DNA from: Pseudomonas sp. Bout1
Lineage (GTDB): Bacteria > Pseudomonadota > Gammaproteobacteria > Pseudomonadales > Pseudomonadaceae
Length of the DNA: 64,000 nt
Direction of reading: 5' to 3'
NCBI RefSeq assembly: GCF_034314165.1
Contig: NZ_JAVIWK010000001.1
Location: forward strand, 3,859,001 to 3,923,000
The notes under the pieces are model-generated. The model did not search any database. It had not been told where the DNA came from and worked only from the letters and a program-made list of their open reading frames with translations. Made by a program: the position numbers and the translations under genes. Positions 8,819 through 17,775 of this stretch are shown one piece after another (position 1 is the first letter of the stretch; every line of letters starts with the position of its first letter).

Positions 8819-9554
8819 TTCCCCCGAACACGGCCTGTTCAAGAAACCGGTGTACCGGGTCAGCCGGCAAGAGTCCGAGCACCCGGTGATTCTGGTTTGC
8901 GAACATGCCAGCGCCTACATCCCCACGGAACTGAACGCCCTGGGCCTGAACGATGAAGCGGCAAAGGAGCATATCGCGTGGGATATCGGTGCGCTGAAGC
9001 TGGCGGAACGACTCTCAAGGGCCCTGGATGCGACGTTGATCTCGGCCGCCTATTCGCGCTTGCTGATCGACCTCAATCGCCCACTGGAGGCCCCCGACAG
9101 TATTGCGCCACGCAGCGAAATCTACGACGTGCCAGGCAACCGGGACCTGCATGAAAACGCTCGCCAGTATCGGCAGGAACGTTTGTTCACGCCCTTTCAC
9201 CAGCGCCTGAGCGCCCTGATTGATGCGCGGCTGGCGCAAGGTCGCGAGGTGCGAATCGTGGCCGTCCACAGCTTCACCCCGATTTACCACGGCCAACCCC
9301 GCTCGCTCGAAGCCGGCGTGTTGTTTGCCGGCGCCGCCGCCTATGCCGGCGGGATCCTGCAGGGATTGGCCGCCCAGGGACTGACCGTCGCGGCCAACCA
9401 GCCTTACGAAGTCGATGTGCTGGGCGACATGACCGTACCGTTCCACGGTGATCAGCGGGGCATCGATGCCGTGCTGCTGGAGGTCAGGAACGACCTGCTG
9501 CGAACACCCCATGCGCTGCAGTCATGGGCGGACTATTTAGCTCCACTGCTGTAG
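8802..9554 (+). CDS. N-formylglutamate amidohydrolase-family protein
   Basis: About 250 residues. Conserved blocks of the family are present: VILVCEHASAYIP, HIAWDIGALKLA, YSRLLIDLNRP and VAVHSFTPIYHGQPR, which supply the Zn-binding and catalytic Glu, His and Arg residues of HutG-like deformylases. HutG releases formate from N-formylglutamate at the end of one histidine pathway. No other hut gene is here, so a related N-acylated or gamma-glutamyl substrate made by this operon is as likely. It overlaps the ligase end by 17 bases (ATG 8802; GTG 8793 is an alternative). No strong ribosome site is seen, which suggests coupled translation. Confidence 0.87.
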   Translation: MPAFTDSPEHGLFKKPVYRVSRQESEHPVILVCEHASAYIPTELNALGLNDEAAKEHIAWDIGALKLAERLSRALDATLISAAYSRLLIDLNRPLEAPDSIAPRSEIYDVPGNRDLHENARQYRQERLFTPFHQRLSALIDARLAQGREVRIVAVHSFTPIYHGQPRSLEAGVLFAGAAAYAGGILQGLAAQGLTVAANQPYEVDVLGDMTVPFHGDQRGIDAVLLEVRNDLLRTPHALQSWADYLAPLL

Positions 9555-9691
9555 CTGCTGCTGTTGGCTGGACCGGTCTTACAACTATAAAAAAAAACCG
9601 CCTGGGCGTCTTTTAACCTGCCGGGTTCAAGAACATGTTCGGCCGCTTAGGCGGCTGCACATTCGCCTTACTTCATATGGAAGTACCCCTC

Positions 9692-11035
9692 ATGGCAATT
9701 GAAGAGTTTGGCTATAAACAAGAGCTAAAACGCAGCCTGTCCCTCACGGACCTGGTGATCTACGGGATGATCTTCATGATCCCCATCGCGCCCTTCGGCG
9801 TGTACGGCTACGTCAACAGCGAAGCGCCCGGCATGGTGCCACTGGCCTACATCATCGGCATGGTCGCGATGCTGTTTACCGCGCTGAGTTACGGCAGCAT
9901 GGCGCGGGCGTTTCCGATCGCCGGCTCGGTGTATTCGTATGCCCAGCGCGGACTGAACCCAGGTGTGGGGTTTATTGCCGGTTGGTTGTTGTTGCTCGAC
10001 TACCTGCTGATCCCGCCGCTGCTGTATATCTATGCCGCGATTGCGCTGAACCACTTGTACCCCGAGATTCCGAAGACCGCATTTATCCTGGCGTTCCTGG
10101 TCAGTGCCACCCTGGTCAACCTGCGCGGCATGACGTTTACCGCGCGAATGAACATCGTGTTCCTGCTGGCACAACTGGTGGTGCTGGGGATTTTCCTGGT
10201 GTGTGCCTGGAAGGCCCTGCACGGAGGCGCCGGCAATGGCCACCTCACGCTGGCGCCGTTGTACAACCCCGGCGGGTTCAACTTCGGGTTACTGATGCAG
10301 GGCGTTTCAATCGCGGTGCTGTCGTTTCTGGGCTTTGATGCAATCTCCACGCTGGCGGAAGAAACCAAAGGCGATGCCGGGCGCAGTGTGGGCCGGGCGG
10401 CGTTGATCAGCCTGCTGGTGATGGGCGCAATCTTTGTGGCGCAAACCTGGCTGGCCACCGACCTTGCGGCTGGCATGGGCTTCGCGTCTGCCGACTCGGC
10501 GTTTTATGAAATCGCGGCGATTGCCGGGGGCAGTTGGCTGGCGTCGCTGACAGCGATCGCGACCGCGTTGGCCTGGGGTGTGGCGGTGTCCATCACCTCA
10601 CAGGCCGCGGTGTCGCGGTTGCTGTTCGGCATGGCCCGGGATGGCAAGCTGCCGGGGATCCTGGCCAAGGTCCATCCGAAATACAGCACGCCTTACCTGA
10701 GCATTTACCTGGTGGGCGTGCTGTCGCTGGTCATCTGCTACTTCTTCATCGACACCGTGGACACGTTGACCTCGCTGGTGAACTTCGGCGCCCTCAGCGG
10801 CTTCATGATCCTGCACATCACCGTGATCAACTACTATTGGCGGCGCCTGAAATCGCGCAACGTGTGGCGGCACCTGATCACACCGGTGCTGGGGTTTGTC
10901 ATCACCTTTGCGATCATGTTCAACATGGGCTTGCAGGCGCAGAAACTCGGGTTTGCCTGGATCGTCATCGGGCTGGTCTACCTGTGGTTCCTGAGCCGCA
11001 AGGGTGCGAGCCTGGTGCTGTCCAAGGACATCTGA
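9692..11035 (+). CDS. APC-superfamily amino acid/amine permease
   Basis: 447 residues with about 12 membrane helices. It starts MAIEEFGYKQELKRSLSLTD, like PuuP-type putrescine/amino-acid importers. TM1 has the APC signature MIPIAPFGVYGYV, and GFDAISTLAEETKGDAGR around 220-240 is the conserved loop after TM6. GGAAG lies nine bases before ATG 9692; ATG 9677 and the open frame to 9635 are less likely. It follows the amidohydrolase by about 140 bases on the same strand and is the probable inner-membrane uptake step for this operon. Confidence 0.9.
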   Translation: MAIEEFGYKQELKRSLSLTDLVIYGMIFMIPIAPFGVYGYVNSEAPGMVPLAYIIGMVAMLFTALSYGSMARAFPIAGSVYSYAQRGLNPGVGFIAGWLLLLDYLLIPPLLYIYAAIALNHLYPEIPKTAFILAFLVSATLVNLRGMTFTARMNIVFLLAQLVVLGIFLVCAWKALHGGAGNGHLTLAPLYNPGGFNFGLLMQGVSIAVLSFLGFDAISTLAEETKGDAGRSVGRAALISLLVMGAIFVAQTWLATDLAAGMGFASADSAFYEIAAIAGGSWLASLTAIATALAWGVAVSITSQAAVSRLLFGMARDGKLPGILAKVHPKYSTPYLSIYLVGVLSLVICYFFIDTVDTLTSLVNFGALSGFMILHITVINYYWRRLKSRNVWRHLITPVLGFVITFAIMFNMGLQAQKLGFAWIVIGLVYLWFLSRKGASLVLSKDI

Positions 11036-11038
11036 GGG

Positions 11039-12076
11039 CTAGCGCAGGGACTGCTGCAGAAACTCACTGATCAGGGTGAGTATCTGCTGCTGAATCTGCG
11101 GTTTGGGGCGGGCACCCTGGGCATCCAGGCAGATGAAACCTTCACCGGGGTCGCTCTGTTCAATCCGCTCTACTGCTGCGGGCTTGCACACTGGCAGGAA
11201 GCTGAAGTGCGTGGCGTCGCTGATTTGCACGTAGCGCGAAGTCTTCGGCGGCAGGCGCTTGGCCAAGTCGGCTGATTCAAGTGCTGCGGGCAACTCCGGG
11301 GACGGCGTGCCCGCCGCAATCACCAGTGTGGGTCGGTGCAGCGCTGCCAGGCTTTCATCGCTGAAGCCGCGGGCGAAGCCCAGGTCCAGGGAAACAATGG
11401 CGGCCACGCGCTGGTCGCTCAAGTCCTCGGCCAAATGCTGCTTCGCCTGGTCGGTACGGCCGGCCTCGATAAGGTCGTACGCCTTGCACGGGGCGATTTC
11501 GGCGTGAACCGTGCAGTCCTCGGTAAAGCGCTGCGGGTCAAAACGTGCGCCGCCCACCTCCAATGCGGTCCAGCCACCGAGTGAGTGCCCAACGACCGCA
11601 ATCCTGTGCTGGGCCACCACGCCGAAACGTTGGGGCTGGGCGATCATGGCATCGATCACCCGGTGGATATCCAGGGGACGCTTCCATAGCTCGGAGGCGG
11701 CAGGCTGTGTGCGGTCCTTGCTGGTGGTGCCGGGGTGGTTGGGCGACGCCACGATATAGCCCTGCCCGGCCAACGCACTCGCGAGCCACGACTGGTTGAT
11801 CCAGTTACCGAAAATGCCGTGGGAGATCACCACCAACGGATGCTCGCCGGCAGCCGGTGCGGCATCCTTCAAGGCCGGTGCGCCAACAAACACCGGATTG
11901 TCGGCGATCAGTTGCGGCGTGCCGACAGCATCGGTCGGGTACCACACCGCCACCTGCAACGGCCTGCCGTGTTGCGTGTCGGGAATCACTATTTCCTGGA
12001 ATCCGATCCGCACCTCATTGGCCTGGGCCAAGCCGGATACAGCCATCAACAACAGCGCAGCACACAGCGTTTTCAT
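11039..12076 (-). CDS. Exported alpha/beta hydrolase (dienelactone-hydrolase/PAF-acetylhydrolase-like)
   Basis: 345 residues from ATG 12076, where a signal peptide begins (MKTLCAALLLMAVSGLAQAN). Motifs: VAVWYPTDAVGTPQL near the start, VISHGIFGNWIN (oxyanion loop), GHSLGGWTALEVGG (Ser nucleophile), TLVIAAGTPSPELP and SDATHFSFLPVC (His). Such exported hydrolases cleave esters or short acyl groups; the substrate is unknown. It lies back-to-back with the end of the permease (4-bp gap). The frame stays open upstream to 12217, but those residues lack hydrophobic or conserved character. Confidence 0.82.
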   Translation of the reverse strand: MKTLCAALLLMAVSGLAQANEVRIGFQEIVIPDTQHGRPLQVAVWYPTDAVGTPQLIADNPVFVGAPALKDAAPAAGEHPLVVISHGIFGNWINQSWLASALAGQGYIVASPNHPGTTSKDRTQPAASELWKRPLDIHRVIDAMIAQPQRFGVVAQHRIAVVGHSLGGWTALEVGGARFDPQRFTEDCTVHAEIAPCKAYDLIEAGRTDQAKQHLAEDLSDQRVAAIVSLDLGFARGFSDESLAALHRPTLVIAAGTPSPELPAALESADLAKRLPPKTSRYVQISDATHFSFLPVCKPAAVERIEQSDPGEGFICLDAQGARPKPQIQQQILTLISEFLQQSLR

Positions 12077-12238
12077 CCTTGAGTTCCCTAAGTGGCTAAT
12101 CGCCATATTCTTGCACAGTCGGTGATTTTCAGGGATGGGAGCGTGAAAAGAACAATGTGCTAATAGATCCCTCATGCTATGGCTTTGCTGGGTACTGCGC
12201 CACAAGGCTGTATTCAACGATTTGCCGGGGGCAACCTG

Positions 12239-13150
12239 TTACACCTGCTCGTTGCGAAACTCATCAGCCAACCACTCAAGCAGCGCGCGAACCTCGCCAC
12301 TGTCCTCGGCGCCCTGCTGCCTGAACACCGACAGGGCATCCGGCAAGGCAACGCTGGCTGCGCAAGGCCGCACCAGCGCACCGTTTTCAATAAGCCGGCC
12401 CGCGGTGCGCTGCCACCCCATCGCAATACCGTGCCCCTGGACGGCGGCCTGAAGCATCAGCGGGTAGCTGTCAAACACGGCGCCCTTGGCATTACCTTCC
12501 AACGTATGCCCAACCGCACGCAGCCAGCTGTCCCATTCCATCCAGTGAGGAGGCGTCGCGTGGTGATGTAACAGCGTGTAGCGGCTCAGATCGCCGACAT
12601 CCAGCGCTTGCCCGGCCGCCAGATAGTTGGGACTGCACACCGGGAATACTTCATCTGCGGCGGTGAACACCAGTGCATGTTTCCCACTGGCACGCCCGGT
12701 ACTTTGCAGCGCCACGTCAAAGTGTCCGTTGAATTCAGCCAGGGGTCGCGTGGTGGTCGCCACCTGGATTTCGATTGCCGGATGCCGTTGGTGGAACGTC
12801 GACAGGCGCGGCATCAGCCAATAAAACGCTTCGCACAACTGACAGAGCAACACCACGCGATTGTTGCCCGGGGTTTCACGCAAGGCTTCGGCGCTGTGGC
12901 TGATGCTCTGCAACGCGGCACTGACAACAGCCGCCAGCTCATGGCCTTCGGGCGTCAGGAACACCGCACGGTTGCGGCGGTAAAACAGCTTCAGCCCAAG
13001 GTTTTCTTCAAGGCCACGGACCTGCCGGCTGATTGCCGCCTGCGTGAGGTGCAGTTCCTCGGCAGCTTTTGAAAAGCTTTCCAATCGGGCGGCTGCTTCA
13101 AAGGGCAACAAACTGGCGAGTGGCGGCAACGATTTCCCAAGGCTATTCAT
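12239..13150 (-). CDS. LysR-family regulator (GcvA-like)
   Basis: 303 residues. The N-terminal winged helix starts LPPLASLLPFEAAARLESF and contains the recognition stretch LHLTQAAISRQVRGLEENLG. The phrasing LxAFEAAARxxSF with TQAAIS is typical of the GcvA/AmpR branch. A substrate-binding domain follows. The start codon overlaps a palindrome at 13149-13163, a likely self-regulatory operator. It is divergent from the DMT exporter at 13233, which is its most probable target. Confidence 0.9.
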   Translation of the reverse strand: MNSLGKSLPPLASLLPFEAAARLESFSKAAEELHLTQAAISRQVRGLEENLGLKLFYRRNRAVFLTPEGHELAAVVSAALQSISHSAEALRETPGNNRVVLLCQLCEAFYWLMPRLSTFHQRHPAIEIQVATTTRPLAEFNGHFDVALQSTGRASGKHALVFTAADEVFPVCSPNYLAAGQALDVGDLSRYTLLHHHATPPHWMEWDSWLRAVGHTLEGNAKGAVFDSYPLMLQAAVQGHGIAMGWQRTAGRLIENGALVRPCAASVALPDALSVFRQQGAEDSGEVRALLEWLADEFRNEQV

Positions 13151-13163
13151 AATCTGAGGTTAT
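13149..13163. promoter_or_regulatory. Palindrome ATAAnCTnAGnTTAT, likely LysR operator
   Basis: 15-bp interrupted palindrome with 12 of 15 bases symmetric, lying on the start codon of the LysR gene and about 75 bases before the divergent exporter. Position and symmetry fit LysR autoregulation with activation of the divergent gene. Confidence 0.45.
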
Positions 13164-13232
13164 GCATCCAGGACCGAGAACTCGTTTGTAGCACAACCAG
13201 GCAGCTGTGCAACATGGCCCTCTACCTTATGG

Positions 13233-14201
13233 ATGCGCCTGATGCCCCCTGCTCACTCAACCCTGCTTGCCGGAGTCGCCCTGGCGGTCGTTGCAACCCT
13301 GAGCTGGGCACTGAACTTTATCGCGCCGTACGTCACCGGCGACTACAGCCTCTACGATTTGATGCTCGTCAAGTTCCTGAGCGCCGGCCTGCTCGGCCTG
13401 GTGGTGGTGATGTTCTGTCGCGCCCAGCTTCGATCACTCAGCGGTGGGTTGCGAATGCTGGGCGCAGGCCTGGGTTTCATCGGGTACCTCGGCTACAGCA
13501 GCTGTATCGCCGCCGGGGTGGTATTTGGCGGGCCGGTACTGACGCCCGCCTTTATCGGCCTTGTGCCGGTACTGCTGGCACTGATCGGTAACGCCACACA
13601 CAAAACCATCGAGTGGCGCCGGCTGGCAACCCCCCTGGCTTTACTGACGATTGGGCTTTTATTGTCGAACATCAGTAGCCTTGACCAACCTGCCGCGAGC
13701 GGCAGTTCATGGCCGCTGGGCCTGTTGTTCTCCGTCGGCGCGGTGGCGTTGTGGCTGGTCTTCAGCGTGGTGAATCAACGGGCTATGGCGCGCATCCCAG
13801 CCCAGTCATCAACGGTCTGGACCGGGCTGATGATGCTCGGCGCCGGGATAGGCACGCTGTGCCTGTTGCCCCTTGTACAGACGCTTGGCCTACTCAAGCT
13901 GCCAACCCTGGGTTTGAGCTTTTCCCAGGCGGGCAACCTGTATGCGTGGGGCCTGGGCATCGCGTTGATGTCGTCGGTGATCGGGGCATGGGCCTGGAAC
14001 ATCGCCTCCCGGCGCCTGCCCATGGTGCTGTCCGGGCAACTGATTGCCCTGGAATCGCTGTTCGCCACGCTGCTTGGCTTGTGGTTCAAGGGCCGACTGC
14101 CAACGGTGCTGGAAACCTCGGGCTTGGCGGCGGTTCTGCTTGGCGTGGTGATGGCGGTGCGTATCCTGCTGACGGCCAGTCGTCCAAAAACCAGCGGATG
14201 A
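13233..14201 (+). CDS. EamA-family (DMT) transporter
   Basis: 322 residues with about ten hydrophobic helices arranged as two EamA repeats (first from LLAGVALAVVATLSWALNFI, second from SSWPLGLLFSVGAVALWLVF). These are inner-membrane exporters or carriers for metabolites and amino acids. The N-terminal start could be ATG 13233 or ATG 13242. It is divergent from a LysR gene with an operator-like palindrome between them, the usual layout for inducible export. Confidence 0.88.
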   Translation: MRLMPPAHSTLLAGVALAVVATLSWALNFIAPYVTGDYSLYDLMLVKFLSAGLLGLVVVMFCRAQLRSLSGGLRMLGAGLGFIGYLGYSSCIAAGVVFGGPVLTPAFIGLVPVLLALIGNATHKTIEWRRLATPLALLTIGLLLSNISSLDQPAASGSSWPLGLLFSVGAVALWLVFSVVNQRAMARIPAQSSTVWTGLMMLGAGIGTLCLLPLVQTLGLLKLPTLGLSFSQAGNLYAWGLGIALMSSVIGAWAWNIASRRLPMVLSGQLIALESLFATLLGLWFKGRLPTVLETSGLAAVLLGVVMAVRILLTASRPKTSG

Positions 14202-14212
14202 TCGCCGTCCAG

Positions 14213-15052
14213 TCAGACCGGCGTCCCAGGCTTGATGTCATACGCCTTCTGCACCAGCGCCGAGCGCTTGCCCAGGCCCTCACTGCTCTTGCGGGTCCAG
14301 GCCGCGTCAAGTTGTTTGCGCTGCTGGTCGATGATCTCTTTCGGCTCGACGTTGCGGTAAGCGTCGATGGCGCCAGTGATCACGGCGATGGTGGTCTCAA
14401 AGACCGGCTCGGGATCGTACTGCTCGTGTGGAAACGCCAGCTTGCTGTAGTCGAACAGCCGCTGCGAAGCGTCGTCCTGCCAACTTTTCCAGGTCTCGAA
14501 CATCCGGTCGTTAAACCCGGTCAGGAAGGGCCCCGGGTTAACGGTCGCCACTTCGATACCAAATTCCTTGAGTTCCTGGCTCATCGCCTCGGCAATCGCT
14601 TCCACCGCATGCTTGGAGGAGGCATATGCCCCGGCAAAAGGGTCGGCGGTAAGGCCTGCCACTGAAGACATGAACACGATCTTGCCCTGTTGCTTCAAGA
14701 CCATTTTCTTGGCGACCAGTTGGGTCAGCATCAAGGGGCCAATCACATTGACCTCGTACTGGCGTCGAAGATTTTCGGCAGGAATATCCAGTGTCGAACC
14801 GCCTTCTGAAATGCCTGCATTGTTTAACAAGACCTCCACATCCCACTCTGCGGCCTTGCGCCGATCGCCTTCATCGGTCACGTCGAGCTTTTCTATTCGA
14901 AGGTTCACGCCCCGGCGCCTGGCCTCTTGTTCAAGCGCATGTACCTGCGCCACGATTTCCACGCCGGCGATAACATCCAGGCCTTTATCGGCGAGTCTGA
15001 GGGCCACTTCAAAGCCAAACCCTGTGCCTGCTCCGGTTACCAGAACTGTCAT
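14213..15052 (-). CDS. Short-chain dehydrogenase/reductase (SDR)
   Basis: 279 residues. Classical SDR motifs are visible: TGAGTGFGFEVALRLADKG (Rossmann loop TGxxxGxG), LNNAGISEGG (NNAG), and YASSKHAVE supplying Tyr and Lys of the active site, with FMSSVAGL giving the Ser. NPGPF follows the active site. It should oxidise or reduce an alcohol/carbonyl with NAD(P). The substrate is not evident. It lies 11 bases after the convergent exporter stop. Confidence 0.92.
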   Translation of the reverse strand: MTVLVTGAGTGFGFEVALRLADKGLDVIAGVEIVAQVHALEQEARRRGVNLRIEKLDVTDEGDRRKAAEWDVEVLLNNAGISEGGSTLDIPAENLRRQYEVNVIGPLMLTQLVAKKMVLKQQGKIVFMSSVAGLTADPFAGAYASSKHAVEAIAEAMSQELKEFGIEVATVNPGPFLTGFNDRMFETWKSWQDDASQRLFDYSKLAFPHEQYDPEPVFETTIAVITGAIDAYRNVEPKEIIDQQRKQLDAAWTRKSSEGLGKRSALVQKAYDIKPGTPV

Positions 15053-15235
15053 GTTTTTTCCCCTGAGTGATGAATATGCGATAGGTGTAAAAACAGCGCG
15101 TACTTCGCCTGCTCATAGGTGTCTGTCCGACAGGGCCGGACATGCGTTCAACCGACTCGCCACATGGCAGACGAACGGTACTGCACCAGGCATGTGCTAA
15201 CGTGCTCCCCACGCTCACCTCAACGTGCCTTGCCC

Positions 15236-15856
15236 ATGCCTATCGCCGATAACCTGCTGGCCTTCACCTTTGCCGCCACCCTGCTGACGCTGACGCCTGG
15301 CCTGGACACCGCCCTGGTGCTGCGAACCGCTACGGTGGAGGGCAAGCAACAAGCGCTGCGCGCTGCGTTGGGCATCAACGCCGGTTGCCTGTTATGGGGG
15401 GCAGCGGTCGCCTTTGGGCTGGGCGCGCTGATTGCGGTTTCAGAGGTGGCCTTCAACGTCTTGAAGTACTGCGGCGCCGCTTACCTGGCATGGCTGGGCT
15501 TGAACATGCTGTTGCGCCCGCGCAGCTCACTTGCCCCCGTCGATGCCGACGGCAAGCCCGGTGCAAACTGGTTTTTGAAGGGCATGATGGGCAACGTCCT
15601 CAACCCCAAGATCGGGATTTTCTACGTGTCGTTTCTGCCGCAGTTCATTCCCCAGGGGCATTCCCTGGTGGGCTGGACATTCGGGCTGGTGAGCATCCAC
15701 GTGGTGATCAGCCTGGTATGGTCGCTGGTGCTGATCGGCGCCACGCAACCACTGGCCGGTGTGCTGCGGCGTGAAAAGGTAATCACGTGGATGGACCGCA
15801 CCACCGGCATGATCTTTGTACTGTTTGCGGCCCGGTTGGCCTTCAGCAAACGCTGA
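15236..15856 (+). CDS. LysE/RhtB-family amino-acid exporter
   Basis: 206 residues from ATG 15236, where the family N-terminus starts (MPIADNLLAFTFAATLLTLT followed by PGLDTALVL). Five to six membrane helices, with GNVLNPKIGIFYVSFLPQFI in the middle, the hallmark block of LysE/RhtB proteins. The frame is open upstream to 15119 without family similarity. It exports amino acids or homoserine lactones. Convergent with the TetR gene (2-bp gap). Confidence 0.92.
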   Translation: MPIADNLLAFTFAATLLTLTPGLDTALVLRTATVEGKQQALRAALGINAGCLLWGAAVAFGLGALIAVSEVAFNVLKYCGAAYLAWLGLNMLLRPRSSLAPVDADGKPGANWFLKGMMGNVLNPKIGIFYVSFLPQFIPQGHSLVGWTFGLVSIHVVISLVWSLVLIGATQPLAGVLRREKVITWMDRTTGMIFVLFAARLAFSKR

Positions 15857-15858
15857 GG

Positions 15859-16563
15859 TCAGCGCAGGTCCCGGTGCCGCACCAGGCCCTCAAGGGTAAA
15901 CCGCGCCTGGATCAGCACCACATCGCGCACCAACTCCATTTCTTTTTGGTTCACTTCAGTCCAGTTCAGGGCAGAGAGCAGCTTGGGTTTCTGCACCCGA
16001 AACGCCAGGCCCTGGGTGAACAGCGCCATGGAGTGGATCACTGTGCGCTCGTCGTCCACGGCGAGGCCGGCCAGGCGCGCGATCAGCAGGCGGATCACGT
16101 TAGCGATGCGCGATTTGAAGCGCTCTTCAAAGGCCATCGTCGCGCTTTCCGGGCACAGGCCGGCTTGATGGCGATCCATAAAAGCACGCCACGCGGTGGT
16201 TTGGGGGCTGTCCTGAATCGTCGAGACCACCGTTCCGAGGATGCCCAATGAGACGTCGATCAGCGCCTGATCGTTGACCTCCGCATCGGCCAGCGCGCTT
16301 TCCGCCGCTTCAACGGAGGGTGCCATTTTTCGCCACAAAAGCGTGATCAAGTGCTCGACGCACGCCAGGTACACGCCTTCCTTTGCGTCGAAGTAGTACT
16401 GGATCGCCGGTGCATTGACCCCTGCGGCGTTCGCGATGTCCCGCGTGGACGCACCGTCGTAGCCACGCTCGCCAAAGACCACGACGGCTGCCTCGACAAT
16501 ACGTGCACGGGTTTCTTCACCCCGTTGATAACCCCCTTCGGCGGCCGGTTTATGTCGTGCCAT
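15859..16563 (-). CDS. TetR-family repressor of the adjacent efflux operon
   Basis: 234 residues. The helix-turn-helix is clear: ARIVEAAVVVFGERGYDGAS, then TRDIANAAGVNAPAIQYYFD. The C-terminal ligand domain is roughly 170 residues and could be of the CecR type. Start ATG 16563 has GGAG six bases upstream; an ATG 12 bases earlier is possible. It is divergent from a membrane fusion protein, MFS pump and outer-membrane channel; the 99 bases between hold nested palindromes. Repression of its neighbour with induction by a pump substrate is the likely mode. Confidence 0.92.
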   Translation of the reverse strand: MARHKPAAEGGYQRGEETRARIVEAAVVVFGERGYDGASTRDIANAAGVNAPAIQYYFDAKEGVYLACVEHLITLLWRKMAPSVEAAESALADAEVNDQALIDVSLGILGTVVSTIQDSPQTTAWRAFMDRHQAGLCPESATMAFEERFKSRIANVIRLLIARLAGLAVDDERTVIHSMALFTQGLAFRVQKPKLLSALNWTEVNQKEMELVRDVVLIQARFTLEGLVRHRDLR

Positions 16564-16595
16564 GTGCAACTCCATTTTTTTAACGTAACCAAAAT

Positions 16596-16645
16596 ATACC
16601 AGTTGACAAATTTTCGCGAAAAAACGAATTTATTCCAACTGATAT
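16596..16645. promoter_or_regulatory. Nested palindromes in the tetR/efflux promoter
   Basis: An outer inverted repeat ATACCAGTTG (16596-16605) / CAACTGATAT (16636-16645, one mismatch) encloses a perfect 12-bp palindrome TTTTCGCGAAAA (16611-16622). It lies between the divergent TetR and efflux genes, so one or both should be the TetR operator. Confidence 0.55.
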
Positions 16646-16662
16646 AAAACTGGAGTGACTTG

Positions 16663-17775
16663 ATGTCCGCTGCACCGCCCTCTTCTCAGGTCATTCCTGA
16701 TACCACCGTCACCGGCCAACGCGGCAAGGCCCGACGGATTCTACTGACACTCGCCGGCGTGGCGCTGTTGGCCGGGCTGGCGTGGGGCGCCTGGTGGTGG
16801 CTCACCGGGCGCTTTATCGAAACCACTGACGACGCCTACCTGCAAGCCGACAGCATCAGCGTGGCGCCGAAAATCAACGGCTACGTTGCTGCAGTGTTGG
16901 TGGCCGATAACCAAAACGTGAAGCGCGGCGACGTGCTGGTGCGCCTGGATGCACGCAAATACCAGGCGGTGAGTGACGAAGCCTCAGCGACGATTGCCGC
17001 CCGCGAGGCCGACTTTGCCAAGGCCCAGGCCGACCTCGTGCAGCAGGATTCGACCATCGCCGAAGCCCGCGCCCAACTGCAAGGCGCGCAAGCCGATGCC
17101 CGGCACGCACAAACCGAAGTCGCGCGTTATGCGCCGCTGGCGCGCTCCGGTGCCGAGCCGCAAGAGCGCCTGGCGCAGCTCAACAACCAACTTGCCCAGG
17201 CCCGCAGCACCGTGGCCGCCAAGCAGGCTGCCCTGCGTTCCAGCCAAACCCGCTATGGCACCCTTCAAGCCCAGCTCAAGCAGGCCCAGGCGCAACTCGG
17301 CGTGGCCAAGGCCAGCGAGGCGCAAAGCCAGTTGGATGTAGACGACGCGGTGATTCGCAGCCCGCTGGATGGGCGCGTGGCCGATCGTGGCGTGCGGGTC
17401 GGGCAATACGTGCAGCCAGGCACGCGCCTGCTGACCGTGGTGCCGGTGAGCGCGATCTACCTGACCGCCAACTACAAGGAAACCCAGATTGGCGACATGC
17501 GCGCCGGGCAGACCGTGACCGTGCATGTGGATGCGCTGCCTGGCCACGACCTGCAAGGGCATATCGACAGCCTGTCCCCCGGCACCGGCGCCCAGTTCGC
17601 GCTGCTGCCGCCGTCAAACGCCACCGGCAACTTCACCAAGATCGTACAGCGGGTGCCCGTGCGGATTTCCCTGGATGTACCCGACGATGACATTCGCCAG
17701 GCACTGATGCCCGGCCTGTCGGCCACCGTGGAAGTCGACACCCGCACCCACAAGGCAGATGCCAACCATGGCTGA
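16663..17775 (+). CDS. HlyD/EmrA-type membrane fusion protein
   Basis: 370 residues: one N-terminal membrane helix (ILLTLAGVALLAGLAWGAWW), the TTDDAYLQAD motif typical of EmrA-like adaptors, a long coiled-coil hairpin rich in Ala/Gln (about 100-210), a lipoyl-like segment (VIRSPLDGRVADRGVRVGQY) and a beta-barrel end. It bridges an inner-membrane MFS pump and an outer-membrane channel. GGAG lies eight bases before ATG 16663. Its stop overlaps the start of the MFS gene. Confidence 0.92.
   Translation: MSAAPPSSQVIPDTTVTGQRGKARRILLTLAGVALLAGLAWGAWWWLTGRFIETTDDAYLQADSISVAPKINGYVAAVLVADNQNVKRGDVLVRLDARKYQAVSDEASATIAAREADFAKAQADLVQQDSTIAEARAQLQGAQADARHAQTEVARYAPLARSGAEPQERLAQLNNQLAQARSTVAAKQAALRSSQTRYGTLQAQLKQAQAQLGVAKASEAQSQLDVDDAVIRSPLDGRVADRGVRVGQYVQPGTRLLTVVPVSAIYLTANYKETQIGDMRAGQTVTVHVDALPGHDLQGHIDSLSPGTGAQFALLPPSNATGNFTKIVQRVPVRISLDVPDDDIRQALMPGLSATVEVDTRTHKADANHG

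Noticed and set aside
9589..9616. Terminator between the amidohydrolase and permease genes
   Set aside because: Only a 4-bp CGCC/GGCG stem between an A run and TCTTTT; too weak to claim.
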